Below are positions 10,588 to 22,505 of a DNA stretch of 64,000 nucleotides, in pieces. Location of the stretch: the NCBI GenBank assembly GCA_025765615.1, contig JAIVFJ010000215.1, positions 43,580-107,579 of the forward strand. The letters run 5' to 3'. The position numbers and the translations under genes were made by a program. Every line of letters begins with the position of its first letter. Position 1 is the first letter of the stretch. The DNA comes from Zopfochytrium polystomum (taxonomy: Eukaryota > Chytridiomycota > Chytridiomycetes > Chytridiales > Chytridiaceae). The notes under the pieces were generated by a model. It worked only from the letters and a program-made list of their open reading frames with translations, was not told the origin of the DNA and did no database searches.

Positions 10588-12877
10588 TCATACCGGACCC
10601 GCAATGCCGCGAATAATGCAGCCCGCCGCGAACAGCATCGCGGCGGTCCCAAACAGCGCATGCACCGCGTCCCCCAAGTACCCCGCCGCATCGCACAGCC
10701 CCTCTGCCGGCTCTTGCTCCTTCGGCGCGGCGCCCGCGGCTCGCCGTCCGCCCAGCGACAGCATCCCCCCGCCCCCGCCACCGCCGCCGCTGCCATAGCA
10801 CACGCCGCCCCACCCGGCCAGCCACCACGCGACGGCAGCGTTCCCGGCCAGGTCGATCCCGATCAAGTACACCACCTGCGCGACGACAGGGTACGGCACA
10901 GGCGGCACAATGCCCGCGGCCACGCCCGCGCCGAACGGGGTTGGCGCGGCGTTGTCGCCGAGTGACGCGCGGAACCCGGGCGTCGTCGAGCCGGAGCCAA
11001 AGTGCACGACCGTCACGACCAGCGCGAGGGATAGGAAGCAGCCCGTCGCGTGACCGATGCAGATCGCGTAGTGGCTGGCGGCGAGGAGACGCAGCCGTGC
11101 GAGGGGCGTGAAGGGCTGGTTGGGTGGGGTGAGGGGGGAGGGCGGGGGTGCCGGCCACGGAGACGGCCGGGTTGGCGGAGCCGTGCTGTTGTGGGAGAAA
11201 GGAGGGACGGCGCGATGTGGGTGGTGGTGGCCGCGCGGGGATATGCGGGAAGGGCGGTATGGGGGCAATGAGGTCTAACGGCGCGGGTTGGAGTCGGAGG
11301 GAGATGCCCTCCCGTGCGGCCGCGGCGCGTCCGATCTGTACGCGGATGCGTGCCGCGACGAATAACGTCACGAGCCACTGCCACACGCAAAAGGCCGGTG
11401 CGATCGTGAAGATTGCATCGAGGCTGAACGGAAAGAGGAGAGCGGTGCGAGACACGGCGGTGGAAATCTGGCGGATGCAGAGGGCGTAGCTCGTCAGGGC
11501 TGAGGCCGCGCAGTCGAATTCTTCGAGGCTTTCGGCGTCGTCTCGGTCTGGGGTTGAGGGGGTGGGGCTGCTCGCGTGCGATCGCCAGTGGGTCCAAAGG
11601 TGATGGCGGGTGAAGCGATCGCTGAACAGGGCGGGCACTTTGGTCGTGGCGGGCGCGAGGCTTCGAAGCAGAATGAGCCGAAGTCGGGGTATGTCGGGAA
11701 TGTGGAAACACAGCGTGACACTGAGGGAATCAAACACTGCTTGGGTCAGGAATGCTTTCAAATAAAAGTTTGGACCGATCAAGGCGAGGAAGAGGGCTCC
11801 TGAGAGAGTGTATCTTGCAACCTTTTTTATACAAGTGTAAGCAAAGGCCAAGTTGGATGGAGCCAAGACGCGGCGCCTAACCTTGGTAACACCGCACAAA
11901 ACGAGTGACGCCAGCATTGACAACTTGACTTTGTCCAGCTTGGATGCATCAGGAGACCGTTCCACAAGAACGAACACCGCGAGGGCCATCGCCACAAAGC
12001 TCAGCAGCGCTTCAACCGCGTCCGACAGCGCCGTCGACACCAGGAGGGCCGCAGCCATAGAAAAGGACTTGAAGGCGACAACAACTCCCCAGACGACGGC
12101 AATCTCACAGTACACCCTTCCCCAGGACCCAGGCTTCAGCAGCGACCAATCGATACACGGAAGCAGCCGCGCCAACGGCGACAGAGGCCGGTCGCGCCGC
12201 ACCGAGCCGCCGCCGCCGCCGCCGTCGCGCCTCCGAATGCGACGCCGCAGCGTTCGCTCCTCATCGTGCGGTACCGCCGCCACCGCCGCCGCCGCGAAGT
12301 CGACGCGTCTCAGCTGGGCCACGGTCGTCCGGCACGTCATGAGCAGCCCCAGCGCGGCCAGGTCGGTGCCGGCGCTGCAGAGGAATGTGCCGAGGGCTTT
12401 GTCGGAGACGGGAACGGCACCGCCGGCGCCGGCGCCGGCGGTCGAAGCGCGCAGGTACCCCGGGAACGTGGCCACGAAACAGATGATGGCCATTCCGGAG
12501 ACTGTGTGAAGAAGGACGAAGGGGAGGAAGGCCGAGAGCCCGCGTGCGGGGAGCAGCAGGAACACTCGGCTTCGTGTCGAGAGCGTGCGCAGAGCGGACG
12601 TCGAAGGAACGGCGGCTGCGGCGGCGGTGGCATCGATCGGGGGGTGCAGATCTTCCTCCTCCTCCCAAAGGCTCCGGATCCAGCTTGAGGCTCTCGATCG
12701 CAGTCGGTCGCTTCCAGAGAATAGGCTGCTCGTGCGACTGGATTGGCTTTTTGCCCCGACTACTCGGATGCTATCGTCTGTTTGGATTTTGTCTGAGAGT
12801 TGGGGGGGCGCTTTCTTTCTTTCAGTATGCTTGGTTCCAGGCCGACCGTGATCGTACGTGCTCACCTCCACTTCCAC
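10588..12877 (-). CDS. Multi-pass membrane protein, unrecognised family
   Basis: Starts MEVEVSTYDHGRPG at 12877. After about 100 soluble residues come hydrophobic segments including FLPFVLLHTVSGMAIICFVA, IAVVWGVVVAFKSFSMAAAL, ALLSFVAMALAVFVLVE, SGALFLALIGPNFYL and AFCVWQWLVTLFVAARI. One extra base in a G6 run at 11133-11138 then shifts the frame. The tail continues with HYAICIGHATGCFLSLALVV, VVYLIGIDLAGNAAVAWWLA and AVHALFGTAAMLFAAGCII, ending IAGPV at 10588. That gives at least eight membrane helices. A 60-nt in-frame segment at about 11819-11878 (GTTAGG...AAAAAAG, with CTTAC) could be a retained intron, which would shorten the model by 20 residues. No transporter or receptor motif was recognised, so substrate and role are unknown. 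Confidence 0.6.
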
Positions 12878-14937
12878 TTCTCGCCTTCACGTCTCGGTCC
12901 AGGAGCACTGCCCGCACATTTGCGGCCGGGCGCATTTTCTGTCCAGTCTTCGCTGCCCGGGATTGTCACCACTGGCGGTCTGTGAAGCTTGCCAAAAAGA
13001 AAAAATATGATAAAACCCCGGGGCAGGGCCACGGACCGCCATTAGTTCCTCTGGTCCAGCTGATGGGCCAGCCGCGGCAACACTCGTCTACCACTCCTGA
13101 GGTACCAGATTTCACGAAAAGGAATTACAAATTCCAAAGCTCCAAGCTTTCTAAGAAACCAAGAGAGAGAGCAAAATCCACCGACCGCCCATCAATTTTA
13201 CTGGAAATTGATGCTAACGGGTGACTCCACAAAATGAAAATGGAACTTGCTGGACCTAAAGTGTCGCATTTTTTCTTTTGCAGTACTGGGTTGCTCAAAC
13301 TTTTGAGACTGCACTGCATCACAATGAGAATTGCTCCTTACTGTCAGTCGAAAGAAAAGTGCTTCCCAGTGCCATGTTTTCTCTATCTGACCCCCTTCCC
13401 TTTGTTTTGTTTTGGAGCTGATGTCTTATCTTTGACAATGTCTTACAACTTCTGACAAAAGCGCAGTCAGAGACTTGCATTCATCAGTTTGGGAGAAAAC
13501 GCTTTTTGTAGTGGTTTTATTTTTTATTTATTTATTTATTTTTTTTTTTTTTTTGGCTTCCAACTCTCCCATAACCTCTCTCATTTTCTCTGTAGGCGTT
13601 ATTCAACTCCCGCGACTTTTCTTCCACATCATGCTCTTGCTCGGGCTGAGTCTATTTCTTTTCTTCAACTCTTTTTTCTTTTTTTTTTTTTTGAGGTACA
13701 ATGCGTGTGTCTGTGTGTATCCCGCATGGGTGTGTTTGCGCACTTTTGTTTTTCTTCGACTCCGATGCCGACTCGGATGGACCGGGAAAAGTCGCAAGTC
13801 GCGACCCGCGAATTACCCTCAAGTTGTTGGGCATACATACGCCCAATATGCCCCCCATGCCCGGGGCCATAACGCCACCATACATACAATCATGCGTGCC
13901 CGTATTCGCGCCCTCAAAAGTTTTTCCTTCTTCTTCCTCTTCTTCTTTTATTTTTTGCACTTGACTCTCGGGACTCGCTTCGCCCGTGGGTTCCGCAAGG
14001 GCGGATGGAATGTTCCATAGCGTTTGTTGGGGCGCAAAGTTTGAGCGTGTCTTTTTTATTTATTTTTCCGGTTCTTGCTCGCTGGCAGAATTTTTTTTTG
14101 TTGCTTTTGGCGTGGAGCACCGTCGGTTCGGTCCCGGAAAGAAAAAAGAAAAAAAATTGGTTTCCAAACGTTGGGGCTCACCCACACAAGTCATCCGCAG
14201 GGTTGTATTTAATTGGTGCATTTTTTTTTGCTTGTTCAAACAGTCGTTGCGTTCTGTCTTTCTTTCTTTCTATTTTTCTTTCTTCGGGTGATGGTTGAAG
14301 GAAAGGTGTCTGTAAATAAAAAAAAATACTCGAGCTGCATTCGACTTGCTTGCCTTGCTTGCGCATTCATGTACGCATAAAGGGTTTATCGGAGCGGTCG
14401 TTTCTCGGTTCTCTCATCCTCTGTCGCTCTGGTCTCCTCTATCTCTCCTCTCTTTCCTCTGCTGTCTCTCTCTCTCTCTCTCTCTCCCTCTCCCTCCTCT
14501 TCTCTGCCCTGTCTCTGTCTGTCGGTCTGCATTGCTCTGCGCCGCATCGTCATCCTTTTGAATTCTCTTCTGTTTTAATTTTCTGGACGGCAGTTTCCCC
14601 TTTTGGATCCTCACTGTTTTTTTCGTTTTCCTTTTTTTTTCGGTTTTCTTGTTTCACTCCTTCGACATTTGGCTGTCCGGTTGCGTCCACGGGGGGAGGG
14701 AACACGAGCGGACAGTGCCCGAGACAGATTGGTGGCAACACGTGTCTGCCTGGCTGCCTTATTGCTTTTGCGTGCAACAACATTTCGACGAAAGCGCCTT
14801 TTAGTTATAATTGCCAATGTTTAATCGTCTGTTTTTCTGCCGTTTGTCTGCGCTTTTTTCTCTTTATTTCGTTCCGTTTCCCCGATTTTTTCCTTTCAGA
14901 GGTGCATGGGCGCGGTTTTTTCTCACACACACACACA

Positions 14938-14974
<37 letters not shown>

Positions 14975-15046
14975 TCTCTCTCTCCTCTCCTCCCCTCGCA
15001 AAAAGATCGATACAGATTCCCGTCCCTCCCTCCCTCCCTCAATGAA
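12878..15046. other. Intergenic, T- and CT-rich
   Basis: About 2.2 kb with no convincing gene. It holds many poly-T tracts (for example 13538-13553 and 13677-13691) and CT runs at 14467-14487. The compound AC/TC microsatellite lies immediately before bZIP gene A. It separates two divergently transcribed genes and must hold both promoters. Confidence 0.55.
14923..14985. repeat. Compound (AC)n(TC)n microsatellite upstream of bZIP A
   Basis: About eight AC units run into about 25 TC units, ending roughly 60 bp before the chosen start at 15047. It probably lies in the promoter or 5' leader of bZIP A. Confidence 0.95.
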
Positions 15047-18000
15047 ATGCTCGCTGTGGGGAGTCGCCCCTGGACGACCATGAGCGGCGTCGGCGGCGGC
15101 GGCGGCGGCTTTGGCGGCAGTAACAACAGCACCAACAGCAACAGCAGCAGCAGCAGCATTAGCAACCTTGCCAGCCGCGGCCATCACCACCACTGCGGCA
15201 TTCAAGACGACGAGGGCGACAACGGCGACGGCAATATCAACACACACAGATCGTTCCTCGGCCTCGTGCGCTCCGCATCCAACTCAGCCATGCTCCCCTG
15301 TCCGCCTCCCCTCCCGAGCTTCGACTCACCCGCCCCCGTCTTTGCCAGTGCAGAGATCGCACAGCAGAACGATCGAGAACAGCATCTCATCCCGCCGCCG
15401 CCTCTGCCGTCGGCGCGATCGGCTCTGCTGCCTGCGGCTGAGCAGCATACCGCGCACCTCCACAACCACCACAACCACCCACCGCCACCACCTCGGCTCC
15501 AAGTGAACAACGCCGCCACTTTCTTCCCTCGCCGCCTCTCGATCGCGTGGCTCCTAAACCCACCCGTACCCGACACAGACCTCTTGGCCACTGCCAACAA
15601 CTTCAACAACAACAGCATCAGCAATAACAACAACTCCCCGTTCTTACCGCCGCCCCCACCGCCGTCGTCCCACCCGACCGGGGAAACGCCCGTAACCCCT
15701 ACCGCACCCCTCTCCGCGCTCTCCGCCGCCGCCGCAGCCGCCGCATCGTGGGCGGAGCGCGTGCAGAGCCACCGCTCCAGCATCGTCAGCATTATGAGCC
15801 TCGGCAGCATCGGCGGCGGCAGCAGCGCCAGCACCCTCAGCGACTCGGGCGAACTCGGCGGCGGCGGCGGCGGCAACCCGCACCATTTCTTTTCACGTCG
15901 CCGCCGCCGCCAACGGGACGCATCGGCAGTACGCGCAGCAGCAGCCGACTCGGACGACGCGATGCCCTCGTACTTTCGTCGCCGCCGCACCGGCGCCGGG
16001 CCGGCGTCGCCCGCGGCGTCGGCCGCGTCGTCCATGTCAGTGTCGTCGCCCTCAGTCGGGCGCCTCCGCGTTCTCGTTCACCGCCCTGCTGCGGCGAGGA
16101 CGGTCCCCGCCTCCGCAGCCCCCTGCAGCCGCTGCCGGCCCCTCCGCCACCCCCGCTTCCGTAGCAACGCTGGCGCAAGCAACATTGGCGACGACGACGA
16201 GCAACGCCGTTTTGCTGGGCGCCACCGCTATCGTACGGGCGCAAACCAGTGGTGAGTGTCCTGCGCCATGTCTCCTCTCTTGATCGATCGATCGATTTGT
16301 GGCGGCTTGCTTCTTGGCTATTCTTCATGCACAATGCTTGTCTTTGGTTGCGTTTTGTCTAGATGTTTCCTTTTATGGTGCGAAGGCTGACCGCATGATT
16401 CGTTTGTCTTTCCGTTTCCTCAACGCCCCCATTCTTTCTTTCCCCTTAAATCCAGCCGCGGATCCCCGCTTGCCGCCGGAAGCGGATGATGCCGCGGAGA
16501 CGCCCGGGAGACACGCGATGGAGCTGACAAGGCCACCGCGCCGTGGTGGCCGCACCGCTGTTACTGCCTCTGCTACAACTGCGTCTACTGCGGCTGTGAC
16601 TACAAACGACGTTCACGACGGCGCCGACTTTGAAGAAGCGGCTGCTACCCCTAGCAGCCAGAAGACCGTAACTCCAACAGCCACCGCCCCAGCAGCCGCC
16701 GCTGTCGCACCCACCGCCCTTGCGGTGACGACCACCCGCGGCCCCACGCTCTTAGTGCCGCCAATGGACACAGCTTCCTCGCCTGCCCTTTCCCCCTCGT
16801 CGTCGTCGTCGTCCCTCCGCTCGCCCCTTCGCGCCGCGACCACGGTCACGACCGCGGCCGCAGTGACGCCCGCAACCACTTCCACAACCACGCCTGCCCT
16901 GCCCGGCAAATGGCCACGAGGCAAATCCAACCGCCGCCCTCAGGCAGACGCAGATGTTGCGTCACGGACGCAGCCCGCCGTCACGCAGCCAAAGGCACCC
17001 AGCGCTCCATTGCCCCGCATCTCCATCCAGAGATTCGACGGGTTCCGACGCCCTCGCCGCACTCTGGTGAAACCAAGCCCCGCGCGCCCGCCGCCGCAAG
17101 AGCAAGGAGAAGGAGCGGCCGCGCCCGCCGAAGCACTGACGGACGCGCCGTCGACTCCGGTTCACCGGCCCCGCCAGCCGTCCTCGCAGATCGCCAGGAC
17201 CGCCTTGCGCGCCGTGAAGGGCGGGAAAGTCAGCTCGCCCGCGCGGCCCCTGCCCCGTGCAGCCGCCCGCCATCATAACCACGCAGCTTGCGTCCGGCGC
17301 GCCCGAGTCCGCATCGTCTGCGGCGTCGGGAGCGGCCCAGCAGCCGTATGAGTCGCGCAGCGCCGAGTCCTTGCGGGTGCCCCTCTCCGCGGGTTCATCG
17401 CTGTGGCTGCTGCCCAACGCGGGCGAGACGGGCGCCGTCGCTGCCGCTGACGCCGCCTCCATAACTTTTTCCGTCACCCCGCCGACCGGTCCCTCGCCCT
17501 CACCGTCGTACACCCTGTCTCCAAACTCGATCGGCCCTCCGCTCCCGCCCGGAACAACCACCCCCTCCGACCGCTTCTTCTCCCCCTCCCTCCTCCTCCC
17601 ATTCCCCTTCCCCCCCTCCTCCGCTTCCTCATCCTCCTCCCCACCAACCCCGTCCCCCAACCTCTCCCCGCCCGACCCGCACCCGCACGCCTTGCCCGCC
17701 ACCTTCGCGCCTACAACCGCGACCGCAGCACCCCCACCGCCGCCGGCGCCGACCCACTCAACAACAACCCCGTCCGACCGCCGCCGCACCCAGAACCGCG
17801 AGTCCGCCCGCCGCTTCCGCGAGCGCCGCGTCGCCCGCGTCGCCCAGCTTGAGGCCCGCGTCGCGGACCGCCTGGCCCGCCGCGACGAACTGCGCAGGGC
17901 TATCGCCGAGATCGAGAGCGCGAGGAGCGGGTGGGCGAGGATGGAGAGGGAGGCGGTTAGTAGGATTGCGAGGCTCGAGAGGATGGTGGGCACGAGGGTC

Positions 18001-18159
18001 GCTGCGAGGGGCGGGACGGCGGCGGCGGCGGTGGTGGCTCTCCGACAAGGACGGGATGCCGCTGATGTGGCGGGGAATCGTCGGGACGGTGCCGCGCCGA
18101 TGGGGTCGCTCGGGCAGGGATCTCCGACGCTGCCACCGCTGCCGCCGCGTGAGGGATGA
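15047..18159 (+). CDS. bZIP transcription factor A, very long low-complexity N-terminus
   Basis: Two exons, 15047-16251 and 16456-18159, with GTGAGT donor and CCTTAAATCCAG acceptor in matching phase. Single extra bases near 16049-16052 (CCCT) and 17253-17256 (CCCC) must be removed; the sum is then 2907 nt, 968 aa. The start at 15047 is preferred over 15080 only because it is the first in-frame ATG after the microsatellite. The body is rich in Ser, Asn, Pro and Ala, with PRRLSIAWLLNP near residue 165 and RISIQRFDGFRRPRR further on. The bZIP basic region is RRRTQNRESARRFRERR, with invariant Asn at about residue 848 and the N-x7-R spacing intact. A heptad region with few leucines follows (LEARVADRLARRDELRRAI). 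It is expected to bind DNA as a dimer in the nucleus. The weak zipper suggests an unusual dimer partner. Confidence 0.75.
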
Positions 18160-20071
18160 TAGACAGCGTGCACATGCCGCGGAATGGCTAACACCAGTCC
18201 CACCCGGCGGCTGCGATCTAACGCAGTCCCTGCTCCCCACTCTCAACCCCTACCCTCCGACAATTGTCGCACTCCCGCACCCCTCGCACCCATCCGTTCT
18301 TCTTCACCCCCCTCTCCCTTCAACCAGTTTAGAACGCGCGCGCCCCTTAACCAAAACCCAGTGCATAAGAGCACCTTTCAGTCTGTAAAATTGGGGACAT
18401 TCTCTCACTCTCTCAAGCCTCAAGATGAAACACCCACACACACACCATGCACTTGACTTTACTTATGCGACGTTTCTCGTTTTCCCATCCCGTTACAATC
18501 TCGAACCCACTTCCTTTCCCGGCATCCCCGCCCACCCACGCGTTTTTTTCCCTGACAAAAGTCTAAGCTATTTGCGACTTTCCCCCCCTTTTTCTTCTAA
18601 CCCCCGCACCGTTCATGTTTTTTTGGTAAACGGCTGGTGCGGTTGCTTATTTTCTTGTTCACTGTGGACGCGACGCGCGCTTTCGGGCCCTTATAGCGCT
18701 CTTTGTAAACTTTCTCTTTTGCCTAAACCCCGCGCGGGGCTAGGGCTTGGACCGGCGGGGTGGTTTTTTCTCCCACCCCGTCGAAAAACCTCATGCGAAA
18801 TTACCCTCCCTGCGTTTTTCCCCTTCTTTCCTTGCACTACCAGCCCCTGCCGCACGCGCGATGCATTCGTTCTATGTCTCTCTTTGCTCTTTTTCTTTCA
18901 CACTCCCGCGAAATACTTTTCTCGTTTTCCCACACCCACCCCCCCCAAGTCCAGCCGTCCAACCAATCACCGCGGCACACTACCCACCGCCCTACCCGCC
19001 AACCTCGTATTTCCCTCTAAATGGAAGAGGTTCTTCTTTTTTTCCCCCACTATGCACTTGCTCCGCAACTACTTTACCCGCTCGGATCGTCGGACCTCTT
19101 TTTTTCTCTTTTCTTTGCAATCTATCGCGTTTTACTTTTTTTTCTGCAGCCTGGAAACAAACAACCAAAAAAAAATAAAAAGCCTCACCCGCACCTCGCG
19201 AAACACCCTGCTTTTGCCTGATTTTTGAAAAAATGGAAAGGAGATTGGCAAGACAGGCAGTCCTTGGGTTATAGGGGGTGAAAAAGGGTTTTGGGGGGGA
19301 CGCGTTGGAGGGAGTGTGTGCTCTTTGGCGTTACTTGTTCCTTTTTTTTTTTGTTGCCTTGCGGCTTTCAAGGTGAGAGGGGTTGTCCAAGAACTGGTAA
19401 TAAATAACCGCGATTCCGGCGAGAAGTCGTCGAGCGGTGAGAGCCGGGCCTCGGGACGGCTACGTGGTTGGTTAAAGCCGTCTGGCGTACAGAGGTGCTG
19501 GGTGTCACCGCCGGTCAGGCACCTGGGTCATGCAAAGCCTCTGACGTCTGCTGCGCCAACTGTTCCGGGCGTACGCCGACCGATTTCCCAATTTTTTTTT
19601 TTTTTTTTTTTTTTTTTTGTTTCAGTCGCCAGCCCTGTGAACACAAGTTGCTCTTATACTCAATTTTTTTTGCCGTGCGACGGGACACACGGCGCGCGAA
19701 GGCGTATCTGACAAAGAAATAGCGAGCTTTTGCTGGCCTGCTGACTGAGCAAACTCGGGCCCAGAACCTTGCCTGTGCGTGGAAAAAGGTCGACTCCTCT
19801 GGGCGCCTTCATCCTCTACTGGAACCCGGCCTCCGGTTGCCTTGTTGAATTCAGGCTGGTCGAGTGTTTCCGGTAATCATTTTCCCTCGCACATCCGGTG
19901 GGATGCTCATGCAAAAGAGTGACCGAGCAAAAGAGAAAGCGATACCGAGGTCAAAGGATGGTCCCGGGTCGATCTGAAACCCCAACCGCCGAACCCCACC
20001 GACTCACAACTCCACGAATGAACAAACAAGTACAAGCTTTCTCGAATGGGGTTTTCAAAGTTGCTGCAAGT
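18160..20071. other. Intergenic, pyrimidine-rich
   Basis: About 1.9 kb. Pyrimidine-rich DNA around 18.4-19.2 kb and a T26-type tract near 19591-19618. The end nearer 20 kb is closer to 50% GC. Open frames here are short and without motifs. Confidence 0.5.
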
Positions 20072-21138
20072 TCAACCACCTCCGCGCTCCTGGGCTGGAT
20101 GAATGCCCAGCCGCATGAGCATCTCGTGGACCTCTTTCATCCGACGATTCCACTCCTCCTTTTTGAGGATGGGGCTGCACACGCCCAGCTCTTCCGGCCC
20201 GAGCGTGCGCAGCGCGACGACCCCGTTCTCGTCCGGCTCGGCGCCCCCCATCTCCTCGGCGACGGGCCTGTCCGGAAAGACGTGGCGGACAACGAACCCT
20301 CTGGGAGGAGCGCGCGCAGCGCGGGGAGGATGTAGGCGGCGCTGTCGAAGGCGGCTCCCGCGGCGGGGGTCGAGGTGCCGGAGGGGTGCTCGTGGGGGTC
20401 GGTGGTGGCGACGACCAGGAGGGGCAGGTGCAGAAGGCGCGGGGATCCGTTGACGAGGAGGACAGAGACGACATGTTGCGGAATGGGGATCGAGAGACGA
20501 CCGTCTGGGCACGGTGTGGACTGCTGCTGCATGTTTTGTTTTTTTTTTTTTTTTTGTTTTTTTTCTTTTGTTCAGAATTATTTTTCAGACCCGGCACCCA
20601 GTGAAAAGGAGAACAAGACCAGGTTGACGTTGTTTGCCGTCGAACGGCGGGCGTCGACGGAGGGCCAAAAGTGAGGACCGCAGATCGGGGACCCGCCCGC
20701 GATGCGATCGATCTGCACCGGTTGGAGGGAGTGCTGGAAAGGCTGATGATCAGTGCCATACGAACGGAATGAATGGTCGCTCACGGTCTGCAGAACCGCG
20801 ATCGCGTTTTTGATTGTGTGTTTTTCCTCATCGGCTCCGGGCTGGCCCACGGCCACCGCGCGAGGAAAGTCGATCGTTGCAGCGAGTGTCCGATCTGGTT
20901 GTTGGGGCACTCGATCACGAGCGAGGCGAGGTGCGACGGAAGGAGAACACTCGGGCAATGCGTCGGTCGGCGCAAGGTGGCTTAGGTAACGGACAAAACA
21001 TTGTTTGTGTGTCTTCGCGGCCAGAGCCTTTGTGTGTATTGTGTTCATTTCGTTTTTCCTGACTAGCCCGGCGCCCGAAGAACATTTCGAGAAGAGGTCA
21101 GAGAAAAGGGGCCGCCTGGGAATGCGCGGCCCTGTCAT
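20072..21138 (-). CDS. Unrecognised protein, probably two or more exons
   Basis: The first open stretch (21138-20578) has plausible coding sequence: CFVRYLSHLAPTDALPE, ATIDFPRAVAVGQPGADEEK, HTIKNAIAVLQTVSDHSF and IAGGSPICGPHFWPSVDARR. It stops just inside an A/T-rich segment that behaves like an intron (T17 tract near 20536-20552, plus strand). The next stretch reads IPIPQHVVSVLLVNGSPRL and LPLLVVATTDPHEHPSG. It then changes frame near 20299-20303, continuing FVVRHVFPDRPVAEEMG, CSPILKKEEWNRRMKEVHEM and ending HPAQERGGG at 20072. The second frame change needs one missing or two extra bases. The 5' exon limits are uncertain. No family was recognised. Confidence 0.4.
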
Positions 21139-22505
21139 GCGACAAACCGCTGGCGGGGACCGCCGTTTTTTTCTTCTTTTTTTCTTTTTTCTACTAGTGG
21201 AGGGCGAGTTTAGTTAGGCGTGATAACTTACAGTTTTTTTTTGGTTTGATCGGATTGAGAAGAGAGCTATAAAGTGTGTTTGAATTGAAAAACTTGAAAG
21301 AAGAAAAGGCCTGTCTGCTCCCTCCCCTCTCTTTCCGTTCCGCTCCATACAATTCCTTGAAACCCCTCCTTCCTCCCCTTCCACCTCTTCTGGCCCTTTC
21401 TTTCCACCCAACCCAAACTATCACCCACCGACTCGCTCGACTGCAGCTGTTTCGTCAGCCCCGACCCGATCTTCACCGACGATTGTAAGTAGCTTTCATG
21501 GCCAGCGGCTCCCTCTCCCTACCGATCCGCGTTGTTCGCAACTCTGCCCCAGCCTCGAGCGTCTCGCTTCTCTGCACCCTTTTTGTAGCCCCCCCTACTT
21601 TGGCGACGACCACCTCTCTGCCTGGCAACTGCTTTCTGCCGAACTCGCAAACGAGCCCGCGCTTTCTCTGCAGGCAGTAACGGCGTTTCGACACTCGCCC
21701 CTGCCTTCGTATTTCGCTCTTGCCCAGACAAGTTCTGCTCCTCTCGTTGCGCTCCTCTTTTTGGGTGACAATTTTCACTCGGGCGGGCCACAATCGAGGT
21801 CGTGTGAGGGTCGATGGCCTCAGATCGTGATCTCGCCGGCCTCGGCGGCGGCGACGGCGCGTACGGCCGGAATAGTGTACCCTTGCCTGATTGCAGCCTT
21901 CACTTCCTTTGCCCACACCTAGCTCCCTGCTCGTCGCAGTATCCACAAACTCCCCGACCCCCAAAAATCGCACCCTCCACCGGCCCATCATCGCGCATGT
22001 TCTGGAAAATCGCTCATCGCGTTCTGACTCTTTCCCCCCCCCTTTCTCACTTCAAACACAATCACCTCCTTCCCTCAGACAAAAGAAAAATTGACAGATT
22101 GTGTGCTACCCGCCAACATACCCGATATCCTCCCGCTTCTAGTCTTCGAAATCACCATTGTCCACGTCGGGTGGTTGGTGCTCGCCACTGTCACTGCGTT
22201 GTTGGTTCATCTGCTGATCGGCTTCGTCGCGAGTGCTGGAAGGTACCACGACCCTTCTCCACATCTTCCTGCCCTTACGCTTCGATGCTACTGCAACCTA
22301 CACTCCCGAACCCCCCACCCCCCCCCCCCCCCTCAACCTCGGTGCCCTACAAACCTCTGATCACTCGGCCTGTCAAACTCCATCATCCGACCAACAACGC
22401 CACAGTTCGCGATTTGGAGGACTCAAGCTCCCGTTCAAGCCCCTCACCACCCGATCACCCGAGCCCTCCGCACCCGCGCCTCCCCGCACTTCACCCCCCT
22501 CCCCA
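21139..22505. other. Promoter and 5' leader region of the CHY-RING gene
   Basis: No separate gene supported. A GTAAGTAG sequence at 21485 and CT-rich DNA would be compatible with a 5'-leader intron of the gene starting at 22506, but the acceptor cannot be fixed. Confidence 0.35.

Noticed and set aside
16273..16288. GATCGATCGATCGAT palindrome-like repeat
   Set aside because: Short simple repeat inside the bZIP A intron; no element or site can be assigned.
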